This document shows positions 1 to 14,200 of a stretch of 64,000 nt of DNA, piece by piece. The stretch comes from Polydactylus sextarius. Lineage: Eukaryota > Chordata > Actinopteri > Polynemidae. The translations under genes and the position numbers were made by a program. The notes below the pieces were generated by a model. That model worked only from the letters and a program-made list of their open reading frames with translations, was not told the DNA's origin and did not search any database. Position 1 is the first letter of the stretch; each line of letters opens with the position of its first letter. The DNA is taken from positions 15,034,629 to 15,098,628 of the forward strand of contig CM028910.1 of assembly GCA_016801845.1 (NCBI GenBank), given 5' to 3'.

Positions 1-195
1 TTCATCAATAAAAAGTCAAGAAAAACTCAACAAAACATAAAAAGCTGGCAGCGTATTTTATGTAAGTCTTAGATTTATTTTCAGATAAAGAAATAAATAA
101 TTTCCACTTGGTTGTTAAGTCATGGAACAAAAATTAAAGTATATTGATTAGTCCCAACCTGACTGAAGTTTAAGTATTGGACAATTTTCTCTTAC

Positions 196-3100
196 CCTTC
201 AATGGTCCTGCGGTCCAGAGCGAGAAGTGAGACCACCCCAAACTGTCTTGCTTCTTTAGCAATAGAGTTCCTCAGACTGTTTGCTGCAGTGGCGACTTCT
301 TCAAACTGTGGTAACAGTTTACTCTGGATGAATTCCTGCAACTGCAATACAACAGAGGGATAGAAAGCCTTGAGACATTCACAGAAAACTTCTTTATGGC
401 AAAAGGTTTTGATCAACAGACCAAAACATTCAGCATCTTTACCAAAAAAAAAAAAAAAACTCCCAAACAAATGATAAACAAATAATCTGTCCACTTCAGT
501 GTCACAGATGGAGAACATCCACACCTCTCTGTGCAGATGAATCACCTCCGTCTTGGCTGTGGAGTTCGCCTTAATCAGACATCTGATCTGCTCCTGTCTG
601 AGAGCCTGCAGAGACGCAACAACACAACATGTTAAATGATCAACTGTGTTCCAGAAATACAGCTCCAGCTCCATGGTTTAAGCTCATGGCAATGTGGCAA
701 ATCAAGATGTTTAGACCATATTTTCCTTGATATATGTACATAAAACTGGGGACAAAATGTTTCATAAAAGAGTGACATTAGCAAAGGTTCTGAGGTCTCA
801 TGTTGTCAGTTCACTCTCACCACCAGTTGTCTGAAGTCCAAGATGCTCTGCCACTGGCTGCGGAGGTTTCTGAGTGCTTCCTGTCGACTTCTGGCATGTT
901 GGTCCAGTTTGATACACCAGTCTCTGATGTGATCTCTGGCTGCCGCCTGCATCACACACTGGAGCTCCACCTCTAGAACTGACCTGATGGCAACACAGAG
1001 AGAGCTCAATTAATAAAACACAAGCGTAGTAAATTAGTAAATAAACACGTTTTTCATTTGTCCAGAACAAATCGATCTCTTCCACTCAGCAACCAGTCAA
1101 AGGCTTCTCCTCCTAAAACAAGTTAACTCCAACTGACAACTATTGGCTATAATGTGATTAGTAACATAACTAAAGGACCCTTTAAACATTTTTGCCTTCA
1201 TGTTTCTTAATCTAAAATCTTAAAAAATGTACTGTTAATGCCAACACAAATAACTGATAACTACAGGAAATTGCTATGTTACACTATTCTTCCTAGGCAT
1301 CATGAAGTAATGTGTCTTTGGGTGTGTGGAACGCCACTACTACTGGATTAGTACAAAACAGAAAACACACTCTGATCAGTAGTGGACCCCAGTGAGTGGA
1401 CTTACAGTGCCAGGCTGTCATTGTGGAGCTCATCACCAATATGAGACACCTCATGATCAGCTTCCTTTTTACGAGCCTGCAGCTGGTTTCTGAGCTCTTG
1501 AATTCTGGAACGAGTCTGTGCCAGTTCCACTAAACTCTGCTCAACCTCTTCCCAAGCATCCTGGAAAAAAAAAAAAACAGGACCAACACAGAGGAAATGT
1601 CCTAATGTCAGAAATCACATCGACGCATCTTCTTCAGCATGAACATTCAAGATATTATATCAAAGCGTGTGACTGTTTGTGTTTAGAACCTGTAAGAGGG
1701 TCTTGACTGGCGGCAGCTCATTATCCTCTTCTGCCATCATGTCTAGAAGGTGATTGTTTTCATAGTGGAATCTGTAGTGTAGAGGCAGATGAAACATCAA
1801 AACACTGAAAGCTTTGAATCAAATAGTCATTTCAGTAATGCGGTAGTTCTTCCTTACCGCAGAGCTGTTACATCCCGGGTCACGTCCAGAGAAGACAGTT
1901 TGTCTTCTAGTTCCTTCTGTTCTCTGGAAGCTAAATACTGTAATGCTGAGAGGATGTGGTTCGGAGGATAACCAAGCAACAAGTTCTGATGCAAGAACAA
2001 GCAACAAAATGAAAATTAAAGACAGCATAAACACAAAATATTTAGTGAAATTTTATAAAGAACACACTAACCTCCACAGCACTCAACCAGTACTGATATA
2101 CAGCGGTTCTCTGTTTACTGGTCATACTGTGAGGAAATGAAGAAAGAAGAATGAATTCAAGAAAATAAATTTATATTGAAACCACTTTTTGAATATATGA
2201 TTTATACACTACAGTCCTTACTGTTTGGCTGCAGACTGTGCCGTTTTCAGTTCACTCTCCTGTAAAGACTGATAAAAATGGACCCTGTTGTCACGCAGCT
2301 CTCTCACCTCACGCTGCCAAGAGGAAATAAAACAAAAGATGATGATTAACATCAGTCAGCAGCTGATGTATTTCAGACATTTTGGCCCATATTACCGAGA
2401 TCTGTGAGAATAACTGCTGACCAAATGGTTTTGTTGTTGTTGTTTTTTTATTGTATTCAAATGTGAACGTGGAGATTTAATGGCCAGGACACTTTTTAAG
2501 TGTCAATCAAGTCAAATCAATTTGTCTCCATTGGCTTGTGAAGTATGAAAACACAATAATTCAGCGCAGAAAACGTATGACATTCAGTGATGTAGTAATT
2601 CATTTCCTTTATTCACACATACCATGTATATACTGACACCAAATGGACCAAATACACTGGAGAAGCCTCTTAGATGAGGGGTAAAAACTTTAAAATCTAA
2701 TTAGTGAAGAACAAACCAGATTCAGGCAGCTCTTACCAGGACTTGTGCCTCTGCTGTTGTTTTGAGATTATCACTATCACTACTGCTTGAAGACTTATCA
2801 TGAAACACCACTTCAATCTCTGCTTTCCTGTAAAACACAATGCAGTTCTTATTTTTAAAATCTAAGCTGCTTCATGATTAATGTGGGTCAGTACATGAAC
2901 GGAATTCATTCAGTTCTATTCTACTTGAACTTAATTTCTTTCACCCTACCTGGCCATCTGTTCCAGTTCCTGGCGATGCGCGCTGATCTTTTGTGCATCA
3001 TTAGATAACGTCTTGCAGGCGGACACACAGCGCTGCCTGAAGGCCTGAAGAAGCAGCTCTCTGTGCTGGTTGTCCTCCACCTGGGTCCAGGTACGACCAA

Positions 3101-4668
3101 TACACTGTTCTGTTGATTTTTGACATCACATAGGATATTTTAGAAACATTGTGCTTTTCATACTGACTGCTGACTCACAGTGTTTAACATTTATCAAACA
3201 CTGCAACTTCTAAATGGTATCCAGCCCTCACTACATACTGTATAATGAACTGACCTTGTTTGGCCAACTGTTCCTCTGTTCCACTGATCTGAAAGTCCAG
3301 GTGACTGATCTCAGCTCTCAGCTGCTCAATCTTCTTCTGAAGCTCTCTCTGCTTACCAGCTTCACTCTGGCCCTCAACCTGCTTCAACTGAGGAGGCAAA
3401 CACATTTAATCAGATGCTTTCTTACTGAAAGTGTATCATGAATGTGATCACTCAGTTTAACTAATCAGCAATTCCAGAAGATAATTATGCAATAGAAAAG
3501 AATAACAGTGAGTAAAAAAACACATTGTAGCCTACCTCTTTGTCTTGAAGAACTTTGTACCTTGAAAACCATTATGTCAAGCAAATAACCCAACAAATGT
3601 TGAATTGACAAAGGTCATAACGGCCGAGGGATTGCAGTGTACACTGAGTGATATCAACTATAAATATATAAAATCAGTTTTAGACTATTTATAAGATAAC
3701 ACAGCAGATATTTGACAGGAGAGTGAGGGGGAATGGGATATAGGAGAGAGCCCATTAAGTTTTGAACCAGGCACGACCAGGGAACATCAGCAAACCCAAA
3801 GAAATTATAAATTATATGAATACTTTCTATTTTTGTCTTGTACTAAGAGGAGCAGCAGGGTGACCACATGGTGGCAGACATGGATGGACTGATCCAACGT
3901 AAATATACAGCAGACAACAGCAAGACACTTAATCTGCTTTGCCAGAGTGATACCTCACTGACATTTAGTGAAGTATCTAAATAACTAAAAGATATACACT
4001 AGAGTATGATTACAGCTTGAATGACATTTGATATAAGATATGAATCTGCAACATGATAATATGGTTATATACATTATATCAGAGACCGTGGCCATTGTAA
4101 AGACAATGACTTTAAAAGATTTATCTCATAGCCTGGAAGGATACCACTGGAGGTTGCCACGCATGATCCTCACATTCCTGGAAAAAACAAAATAAGAAAC
4201 ATTTAAGATACAACTGCAATTCATTATTTTCCCATCTCTCCTGTCAAACTCTAACCAGAAAAACTAGTTTATTTAATTGGCAAGTATATTAATCAGATGT
4301 TATGAAAAATAGAGAGTGAGTGGGGTTTTGGTAAATGATCAAAAGGTTTAAAAACAGCGAGACAGTGTGGAAACTAACCTGTGTTGGAAAACGTGTTGGA
4401 TGACATATTTCCATATTGACCTCCCTGTCCCAACACAGAGCCTGTGAAAAGAAATAAAGAAATGACAACCCATTAGTTCAAAGCTACAAAGTAATCATCA
4501 GCTGTGAGGACTTCTACTTTACAGTATTGACTTTTTACAGTAGGAAAAACATAGACAAGTTGATACCCACGTTTTAAAATAGCTGTTATTGGGCAGACTG
4601 TCCGGGGGCAGATTGAACTCCTCCGTCGCCCATCGCCTCAGCTCCTGCACCAGATTTCTATCCGCCAT
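196..4668 (-). CDS. haus5: HAUS augmin-like complex subunit 5, 5' part (exons 1-15; 3' end outside window)
   Basis: Coding exons in transcript order: 4571-4668, 4379-4441, 4145-4177, 3536-3560, 3255-3387, 2950-3109, 2737-2827, 2222-2313, 2072-2126, 1858-1985, 1690-1771, 1406-1560, 821-983, 525-605, 196-341. All introns are GT-AG and the frame is kept for 501 codons plus two bases. The next donor (GT at 195-194) shows that the gene continues off the left edge. The protein starts MADRNLVQELRRWATEEF and aligns along its length with vertebrate HAUS5. Examples are IWKYVIQHVFQHR-NVRIMRGNLQWY near the N-terminus, YQYWLSAVE-NLLLGYPPNHILSAL in the middle, and QEQIRCLIKANSTAKTEV near the end. Most of it is predicted coiled coil rich in E, Q, K and L. 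HAUS5 is a subunit of augmin, the eight-protein complex that recruits gamma-tubulin to spindle microtubules for branching nucleation (family knowledge). No frame break was seen in the part present. Confidence 0.95.
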
Positions 4669-4920
4669 CAAACAACAACAAGCTGCTACGTGTCAGACAG
4701 CGAAGTTAGTTAGAGTCTTCGGCCGCGTTTAGCTGCACAAATTACAGCTCTTTGACTGCCTCTCTTCTTGTTGAATACTGACTTATCTTTAAACACGCCT
4801 TCATTAACTCAGTAACGGCAACAACAAACCCGAAAAATACTCAAACTTCCAACTTCCCGCCTGATGACGTTATTTCCGGTCAGCGCCATTTTTGTTCGGA
4901 CACAGCGACACCTCTGGTCG
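4669..4920 (-). promoter_or_regulatory. haus5 5' UTR and proximal promoter
   Basis: Upstream of the haus5 ATG there is no TATA box. Around 4864-4893 there is a compact group of housekeeping-type sites: a CRE-like TGACGTTA, an ETS/GABP-type site (TTTCCGG on the plus strand) and a YY1-type GCCATTTTT. This part is more GC-rich than the flanking sequence. Placement upstream of the haus5 first exon supports a TATA-less promoter. The exact start site cannot be set from sequence alone. Confidence 0.5.
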
Positions 4921-7144
4921 AGATTAGGTATTGTTGTTGTTTTTGTTTGATTTCCAGGTTAAAAAATATATTGTTTTTATGTACTTTAATTGTAAGTACA
5001 TCTCTAGTACATCATAATCATGTGTTAAATAAAAATGCCACAAAACACACAGATAATTAAGTTAAACGTAGAATACTATACATACTTAAGGTGTGTTTTT
5101 AATGCTTTGATTTCAAATTCATTTTTCGTGGATTTCCATGTGATTTTACATTTTCTCACAATTTTAAAATATGATTCAAGGACACTTTGAATAGTGGTAA
5201 AATTAATAAATTCTCAAATATACCTTTTCTTGCCTCTGTACTTTTCAAAAGCATAATATAATCCTTTTACAGCTTTAATTGTATCTTAATTATGTTTGAT
5301 GTGCACTTGAAGGTCACATCAGATGTAATTCAAATAAAATCACTTTAAATTGTGTTAACATTTATGTTAAAAATACTTAATATATACTTACAGTTGAAAG
5401 AAAGTATATATTAAGTATATTAAGTAAAAAGTACAACATTACTGAGAACAGTTGTACGAACACACACACACAATATTCTGTTAATTGAGTATTTTGTGTT
5501 TTCGACCACACATTTCATGATGCCACATTTTGTCAATATGACAATTTACCAACCTCTAAAAAGTTGTAATATACATTTATTTATAATTTAAACACAACAT
5601 AATGAGGATGAAGTGTTTGATTAAAACAAAAAAAAACAACCACTTCTCTTATTTTATGGCAGAATTTCCTTGTTTGTTTATCACCACATGCAGGCAGCAG
5701 AGAGCAGCACAGCTCAGATCAATCACATATCATTTCTCTCCCTGACAGATTATCATGCTTCTCTACATTACGGTGTGACGTCCAGTGGAGCCACCTGTGG
5801 AGATTCACATTCATTCATGTAACATCTGACAGTGTTGAATCCAGGGAAACTACACTGTCGTAGTTTGGTGTAATTTTATGGAATATCTATGTGTATGTGT
5901 GGGAATGTTGTCTCCAGTCAGTTGTCTCCATTTGAACCAGTACCCTCCTGATGGCACTGTGTGAGGGCTGGGTTTGATGCTCTCTGCCCCATGTTTGAAC
6001 TTGTGTCATGGCCATCTTAAACAATATGATGATTAAGACTTGTGTTAAGCTTTGAGTAAGAAAAAAGACTAGAATCTTAGATCTAGAAAATACAATAATT
6101 CTCTTTTGAACTTTAAAACTCAAATTTTGGGTTTTTATGTCCTCTGACAGCTTTGAGTCAATCAGCTTTTTCAATTTGAGTGATAGAACATTTTCATATT
6201 AGAAATAGCCCAAGTCTCAGCAGTTTTAAAATGTCTCTGAAGACTTGGTTGAAGGCTAATCAACAATGTGATCATTGATCCTTGTACAAACTGAACTCTA
6301 AACATGATATTTATTTATTTTGTATGATTTTTATTCTGTTATGATCATGATAATGATGATGTTGTCTACAAGGACAATAGATGTATATTAGTTGTATAGC
6401 TAAAGCTTAACTAAATGTTATGGTTCATATTTTAATTATACTTTAAATTCAGATGTTACAGTAATTTGATTTGTAAAATGTATTAGTGTTTACTTCACAG
6501 TGTAGGAATCCAAGAAACTGAATTCAAGAACATTTCAAGTTATTTAGAGCACACAAACACCCTCATCCTGAGAACCAGCCTGAACCACAAGAAGAAGCTG
6601 AGACAGACAGAGAAAAAGAAGAACAAATAACCATTAGTAGATTATTAATCATCATTTTAGAAAAAATTTAGAGAATCTTGTTACCTGTACATTAACATAC
6701 AAACCAGGTGATCTTAAGATGCACCAAGTTTTTGGGGGCAAATACTATTGTTTTTCCTTTGGGTTTTATTTTTATTTGCAGTGTTACTTAACAGTTAGAA
6801 CTTGGTTTACTCCAGTTTAGAAAGCCTTTGAGGAAACTTGTCACAGTGCGAGAGCAGACTGAGATGCAGAGCGGGAGCAAAAGAAATAGACATATATAAT
6901 CTAATTTATTCTCACTTTTTCTTAATGATTGATGATGAACTACTGTCAAGGTTCTCCTCTTCAGAGGAGAAATCCAGATAAACAAGTTGTTGTCCCAGAA
7001 CATGCTGCTCCGCTGTTCATGCCGCAGCCTGCTACACTTGAATTTCACGTAGTCTTCTCTTCACATAGATTACCCACTTGCAATAAGACATCAGATAAAT
7101 GACATAAAAAAACAACCAAAACAAAAACAACTGATTTCATCAAA
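4921..7144. other. Intergenic spacer between haus5 5' end and ftsj3 3' end
   Basis: About 2.2 kb of AT-rich sequence between the haus5 promoter and the ftsj3 polyadenylation signal. It holds a short CA run near 5461-5472 and several A or T tracts. Open frames here (for example 5887-6174 and 6788-7048) are not conserved-looking and lack splice context. I see no gene. Confidence 0.6.
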
Positions 7145-7149
7145 ACTTA

Positions 7150-7155
7150 TTTATT
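7150..7155 (-). terminator. Poly(A) signal of ftsj3
   Basis: AATAAA on the minus strand (TTTATT on plus), 390 bp downstream of the ftsj3 stop codon. It defines a 3' UTR of about 400 nt. Confidence 0.65.
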
Positions 7156-7544
7156 GCAAAGATGTGTATTAAATATTTACAAAAAATAAGATGAACACAT
7201 TGCTATTGTGTTAAACTTGTTTACAGTTCAGCTTTTCAGTAAAATCACTCCCCTTCAAAGAGCTCAAGGCAAGTCATTTACACTTACAGAGACATACACA
7301 AAACATCAGAACTGTAATATCCCCACATCATAACTCAAAGGGTCCACGGGCTCAAGGAACTCCAGCAAAGGCTGCTAAGAAGAGGGCATTCATGGCAACA
7401 ACCAAATTTTGGCTTCTGTGCATTATGCATGGACCAAACTGTGAAACTTGTCTTAGTTCACAAAGTACCACACATGCTCAGCTGCAACACAAGTCCAAGT
7501 AATGTTTAATAGTTACATAAAAACGCAGGACAGTGGGTTATAAT

Positions 7545-10500
7545 TTATTTTCCTTTTCGTCCTTTACCACCTTTCATTCCTCCTTTACCACCCTTTGATG
7601 GTCTGCCTTTGCCTTTTCCTTTGCCGCCTTTACCACGTTGTTCTTTCTTCTGCATTCCCCGCATGTCTTTCTTCATACGACTGTCCACCACTTTGAAAAC
7701 TCCTTTAACTCCAGCAGGCCGTCTCACCTTCTTGCCGGCTCCCTTTTTGGACACGACATACGTTACTTCTCTCTTCTCCTTGCCCACGCCTGCTTTCTTG
7801 TAGATGCTAAGAAAACAAGACAAAAAGATTTGATTTTTTTTTAAATTATAGCAGAAATTTTGGTTTCATGAAGCCGTAATTTCCTACTGAGGTGCATTTT
7901 TCCGACCCCCAAGGTGTGACATTATACCTCTTCAGCTGAGCCATCTTCTCCCTCTCAGAGATGTCCACTGTGTTGACAACAGCCTCTGCTTTCTTCTTTG
8001 CCTGCTCCATCTTTTTCAGCATCTAGAAAAGAAGCAGAGAAACTGACAAATTAAGATCAGCAGAAAGATTTTGACAGCTGTTCCAAGTGCCTTAAAATAA
8101 AAGCGTTTTCATGCACCTCAAAAATGAAAAAACATAGTTTCTTGTTTGATTGTCTGCAAACTTTTTTTTCCCCACTTGTCATCCACAGGCACACCATCGT
8201 GATTTCCTGCCTCAACTTACCCTCCTCTTCTTCCTGGCTTTGGCCTCAGCAACTCGTTTGATGGGTCGAGCATTGATCTCCTTCCATTTCTGTTTGTACT
8301 CCTCCACCATCTCTCTGGTGACCGGCACCGGCTTCCTCCGGTGTTTACGTTCATCGTCCAGGAACCAGTCGGGCACCTCCCACGGCTGCTCGGAGCTTGC
8401 AAACCTGCAGATGAATCAAATCAGTTCGCTGTAAAGGCACATTCGATAAAGTTGTTACACTATACTTATTGTTGTGAACTGTATGTTGTTGTTTTTTTAA
8501 CAGTGGAAACCAACAGCACAACAGAATAAGATATTACTAATTAGATTAAAGAACATTCATTGTTGGTTATGGTCTTTTTGTATTAATTTTTGTTGACAAT
8601 AAGAAAATCACCCTTGTGCATAGTATAAGTTTTGAACCACTTGGAGAGTAAGCACATGTTGGACCACCACACCCACCTATGGAAGGAGCCGTCCAACAGG
8701 TCTCTGGCTCTCTTCTTAGACGTAGCGATCTGGGAGCCGAGAGCGAGACCCTCTGCATCCAGGATCCTGGCTTTCTTACCTGAAGAGCACAAAGTTTCAC
8801 ACAACATTCACTCCTTAGTTACTGATGTATCTCAATTTTAGCATACGACTCAAACATATAAACTAAGTCAAAAAAATCTGTGCCAGCAATTGCGTTTGAA
8901 ACAAATCAACCCATGTTGAAGTTTAGGGACGATGTACAGGAAGAGTTTCTCATTACTCACTGGTGCTTTCTACAGGAACAACCTGGAAGTCGTCTTCATC
9001 GGCCTGTCCTGACGTCCCACCAGCCGATCTGGCCTGCTTCATCCTGCTGATCTCTCTGGAAAAAGGAGCAAAGTTTTTAGCGATTTAATGGTTTTTTGTG
9101 CAACTTTCAGCTCTGGTTTATGTCAAATATCTTAACACCAAGGTATATAACATTAACCTAATAAATCATTCATTTTAAATTAATTTCCCTTCATACAACA
9201 TAATGTTTATAACAAAAAAAAAAAAAAAAAAGCCACAGTAAACGAAGCTTACTTCTCGTCATCGCTGCTGTCATCTGAGTCGCTGTCACTCTCCTCTTCA
9301 GCTTTATGTGAAGGTCCTGGCTTTTCCTCTTTTTGTTCCTCTTCCTCTGGTTGAGTAACTTCCTCATCTTCCTCTTCTTTCTCCTCATTTTTCCTCTTTT
9401 TGCCTTTTGCTATAAAAAGATTCATAACTGAGGTTATTTTGTTGAGTTGATTGATGGCATTTGTGTGTCAGGGGCTTGAACAAACTTTGCAGGAGGGAAA
9501 AAAGGGAAAAAAACTTTGATGAACGTGAAAATAAATTACCTGGCGGTCGGTTCTTGAGCCACTCGGTCTGTTTGAGTTCACTTTCTGCATCTCCTTCTAG
9601 GTTGATCTCAGAGAAGATGCCCTGGAGAGTAAAACACCAACGTGGTCACGCCTCAGATCACACAGAAACCCAACTTATTGTCAAGTGTAAAACGTGACGT
9701 AATTATGCGACAGGTGAAGTGGGTGACCAGCCATAGTCACATCAAAGTGTGGGGCTATCAACATGTCAGTGATGTATGTGTTGCATTATGGGAGCGCACA
9801 TAGACAAACCTTGCTAAACCACAGGTTGGTCTCTCGCTCTTTCTTCTCTTCCTTTCCCTCCAGTTCCACCAACAAACCGCTCTCCTGTGCATCATCGTCG
9901 TCATCCTCCTCCTCTGCAAACTGTACTCTAGAAAACACACAAACAAATTAGCAGATAATCAAAAACTAAATGAAGGAACAAACATTTATTGAGGGTATAG
10001 TCTGTTTAGAACTGCAAATTTTTAACTAAACTGATGCTAAAGAAGTGGCCATGACAAAACTATTTACTGTTTTAGGGGCACATAGCTTCAACCACAGAAA
10101 TTAGGTTACAGGTTACAACAGACTAGTTTATCAAAATGTATTTTTATTGAGTATTTGTGTCCCTTTAAGACTAAATGAAAACACAACAATCATCCCACTG
10201 GTTCTGCTCTGAACTGCTACTTACTTCTTCTTTGGTGCTTTCTTCTCCAGCTCTTTTTGTCTCTTCTCCAACTCTTCCAACTCCTCTTCATCTAAATCAG
10301 AGGCCAGGGACATTTCATCTGCCTCGTCGTCCTCTTCCTCAGACAGGTGAACGTCGTCATCGTCGACCAGACTGTCTGCCACCTGCATGTCTCCCTTGGA
10401 TATATCAGTCAACACCTGAGGGGAGAGAGATTAAAACCAAAGGAGCATCCAATTAGCATTAATGAAGCTGCTTATCTGGGACAATGGAACAATGTTCTTG

Positions 10501-13500
10501 TGTATCAATGGTTCAGAAACTCTTATCTGATTCATCCATGAAAGTCTGGAGAGATTTTAGATCTCAGGAACATGTAAATCTATAGTTTGTTGTGTCTGAG
10601 TCACACAAAGAGTGTTTAAAAATTTGACAGTGTCGGTGCTGTGAACTCTTCAGACTGACAGATATTAGTGTTTGCAGGCTTCCTCTTTGATTGACCACTT
10701 CTAATGTTTTTCATGCCATCACTCTCTTAACCTCCTTTGCGGCACCTGACGGATTTAAGTCTACAAATATTGTCTTTTGTTCAGAACCAACATGGAACGA
10801 TTGTTACATTTTGCTTCTTGATGGAGGCCAGGGAGAACAGGGATGTGTCTTCATTGTCAGCGATAGAGACTCCTGGCAGGTCCATCTTCAGCTCCACCCT
10901 CTCCCGCTGCTTCCTCCGCTCCTTCAGCAGCTTCCTCTTCTTCCTGATGAAGCATAACAGTTATACAAACTCTGTTTTCCTAAAGAAATATCACAGCCAC
11001 AAGTGACATTTCATATTTGTCACTAGATCAACAACAAGGGCTACTTTGTCACTTTGCCTTTAGCTATTAATTCAGCCGTCAACTTAGAACTGTTGATTCT
11101 GTTGATCAAACAAATGGAATTTACTGGACGTTGAAGGAAATGAGATGCAAAAATTACTGAAAAGTCCCAAGTAAAAGAAGAAAACAAACGCCTGACTGTA
11201 CCGTTTGAGCTCAGCAACCTCTTCAGCCTTCAGCTCTGCCAGTTTCCTGTCCATTTCTTCCTCATCGTCCTCATCATCATCCCCCTTTTCCTTCTCCTCC
11301 TTCTGTTTCTTCTTTTCTGGTTCCGCATCTGAATCACCCTCACCTTCATCAGAACTTAAGCTGAAACCAAAGCAAGGAGGAGTCTCCTGTAACACACCTT
11401 AACCAAGACAACAATTTTTCAGTAGGTTTTTTTGTAAAGGTGCGTGTTGTTTACTTGATCTCCTCGTCGAGCTGTCTGGCCTCTTCTTTCAGTTTTTTAG
11501 CCAAATATCTCCTGAGCTTGGATCTCCAGTTCAGCAGCAGGCTACAGATGCAGATTTGCATTATTAATTGACAAATTAAAAATCAGCTCTCTTCCTTTAA
11601 TGTGCAATAAAAACAAACAGAGCACAAACACAGTTTGGCAGTGACAGATGGATAAAGACTTACCGGAGCTCTTTACGGCCCAAGACTTTGATGTCGCGAC
11701 AACACTCCTTTATCTCAGCACTGGTGGCTGCATAAGACTCCAAGTCTGGGTTATCAAATGAAATCTGAAAGAAAAGGTGAGTGAGAAGAGTAAACACAGG
11801 AAAGTTTTTCCTGAACTCAACTCTTAGATTTATTCGATACTTCCACGGCATCTTGTTGTATAAAATAAAACCCACTGAGGAATGTGGTTTAAAGCTGAAA
11901 AAATGTCCAAACACGGACCATATTTCTGGTAACATCCCACACAGTTGGAGTGTGTTCATACTTACAAGACTTTTCATAAAATAACAGATAATGTGCACCA
12001 GTCTTTGATATCTCACCTCACTGGCTTTGCCCAAGAAGTCTACTGGGTTTTCAGCTTTGAGGAAGGACGTCACTGTGAAACTGTGGTAGAGTGTCAGGTC
12101 ACCGTCTGTGTATCCCTCCGCCTTGAACAAAAGAAGCAGCTTGGTTAGCAATGGATGTAAATTTGAAAGACAATCGCATTCTTTATGAGGTGACACCACA
12201 CAAACACCATACCTTGGGCTTCTTGACAGGAATCAGCTCCTTCACGGTTTTAGCCTGCACCTCCACCTCTTTGAAAGCATGTTTGGGGTCAAAGAACTTA
12301 CTGTCGATTTTATCTGGGGCAACAAAGCCTGATAAGAAAAAACAACAAGATGAGTTTAGATGCAATTTTTAAAACAAACATATTAAAATTCAGTAAATGC
12401 AAACGGCCACTGACCCTGACAGATGACAAAGATCTCAGCAGACTCATTCCTAGATGCCTGTGGTTTTGTGGCCTGCACCTTCTTGAAGAACTGCTGAAAA
12501 ATCCAGAGCAGTGGCTGGTAGTCTTTGGAGCGGAAAACCTTTGTGACGAAAGTGCCGCCTTTGGCCAGGAAATCACAAGCCAACTTCAGAGCCATGAGGG
12601 TCAGATGGGCTGGAAGTGAACGGGTGAGAAGATGAAGATTTTAGAGCCATAATGTTCATGATAGAACTACTCAAAGCACCGAGTACTTACCTTGTGAGAA
12701 AGCATCGTGTTGCCAGTTGGCTCCCACGTTGGGGGCTCCATCGTTTAACACCACATCCACCTTCCAAGTCTGTAGCTCCTTTCGTAAAGCCTAGAAATAC
12801 ATATAGGAAAGATGGTACATTATGCAATAAATCATTGCTTTGAGCTACTGTTTTGATTACTTTTAATACATTTGATTTTTATCTTTCCAATATTTTTCTG
12901 CTGAACTCTTCTGCAGCAACTGTCTCACCTGTCTGCATTTCTCAGTAGTGATGTCCTCTTGCAGGGTCACAACATTGGGGATGGGCCTGATAGGCACCAG
13001 GTCAACACCTGAAAGGATGAAAATAATAATGTCAATTTGCATTATTTCAGTTGTCACAGATTCTAACTGGATTTTTAAAACAAAACAAATGAGACCTAGA
13101 ACAAAACTGATCTAGCCACAGAAAATTAACCAAGTACTCAGACAAAACAAACACTCTGCAGCTGACAACTTGAACTGGGGGAAACTTTCTAACTTATTTG
13201 ATTGAGGTCCATTAAATTGGCTGCTGCCTGAAACAACATTGATCATTACAAATACATACAAATAAACAAATTAAGAGCAGCAGACACAAATAAAAACATT
13301 ACATACGAATATAAAGACAAACTGAGAACCGCACTCACCAATGATCAGACTTGACACGGGCATAAACTTGGACGCCACCTGTAACCTGCAAAGACAATCA
13401 TCAACATCTTTACACATATTTCATAACACATATCCGTGTCTGTCGGCAGAGCAAACAACTTCCCTCAGTTGACAGTTTATTAAGAACATCTATGTAAAAG

Positions 13501-14022
13501 GATTTTACCTACTCTCACTGACACAAAGGGGAAGGACAAAATAACAGGGATTTGCGTCTGAAATGCAGCTATAATTCTGTCGTTTGCATGATTTACAAAC
13601 TACTTTCTAAAATGTGCAGATGTGACACGTGTGACATGTGTCAATGAACACAACGTATACTGTAAACCCCGCTACATAGTGATGTTTGCGTTAAGATCAT
13701 TTATCACAAGTATAAAGTCCATGAAGAGACGTGGACAGCAGCTCACCATCCACCCGGAGCAGCGCACAGATCCACCAGAGCTCTGGCTTTCTGTAGAAAC
13801 TGAAATTTACGGTTCAGCTGGATGAGTTTGAAAGATGATCGAGAGCGATAACCTGTAAAAGACAAGACATGGTTAAAATGAGTTAGTTAGCATGGCTGCT
13901 AAAGCTAACATCTACCTCAATGTCTGTTTTTTTTTTTCTATCAGTAATATCATACCTGTTTCTTTGGCCAAGTGGTAGAATTTATCTTTTCGGGTCTTTC
14001 CGACTTTGAGTTTCTTCCCCAT
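7545..14022 (-). CDS. ftsj3: pre-rRNA 2'-O-ribose RNA methyltransferase FTSJ3 (Spb1 family), complete, 861 aa
   Basis: Twenty-one coding exons: 13956-14022, 13747-13852, 13339-13385, 12929-13008, 12691-12790, 12415-12609, 12213-12328, 12017-12121, 11664-11764, 11455-11541, 11202-11360, 10808-10943, 10225-10415, 9810-9927, 9540-9621, 9253-9409, 8961-9055, 8677-8779, 8221-8404, 7928-8022, 7545-7806. They sum to 2586 nt, in frame, all GT-AG. The N-terminal FtsJ/RrmJ methyltransferase fold has the SAM motif [14 protein letters not shown] (about 49-62). The K-D-K-E catalytic residues fall at K31, D117 (LNDGAPN), K157 (TKVFRSK) and E192 (SAEIFVI). The middle is a long acidic/lysine region of the DUF3381/Spb1 type. 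The C-terminus carries the Spb1_C domain ([19 protein letters not shown]) and a Gly/Lys-rich tail. Human FTSJ3 is 847 aa. The family acts in the nucleolus in 18S/28S rRNA maturation and 2'-O-methylates RNA. All catalytic residues are present. Confidence 0.97.
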
Positions 14023-14200
14023 CTTTGTTGTTGTGGGTAAAAACTAGACTCTATCACAGAAATGTTACACTTTGCCGAGACTTAAAGCACATTCACACTG
14101 CCCATGAAAACAACACGTGTGTGCCTGGGCGGAAGTTCTTCTTCTTCTACTGATTTATTTCCGCTGTTTGACGTTTGACATGACGCTGCTGCCCCCTGCT
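14023..14200 (-). promoter_or_regulatory. ftsj3 5' UTR and proximal promoter
   Basis: The sequence directly upstream of the ftsj3 ATG is TATA-less. It contains an ETS-type GCGGAAGT near 14130 and a CGTGTG/ACACGTGTGT E-box-like patch near 14112-14122. The interval to the plaat1 3' end is only about 0.5 kb, so the ftsj3 promoter must lie here. This is inference from position and motifs only. Confidence 0.45.

Noticed and set aside
10440..10800. Possible intronic snoRNA in ftsj3 (minus strand)
   Set aside because: I looked for C/D and H/ACA boxes with matching terminal stems. Only partial box-like words were found, with no convincing closed structure.
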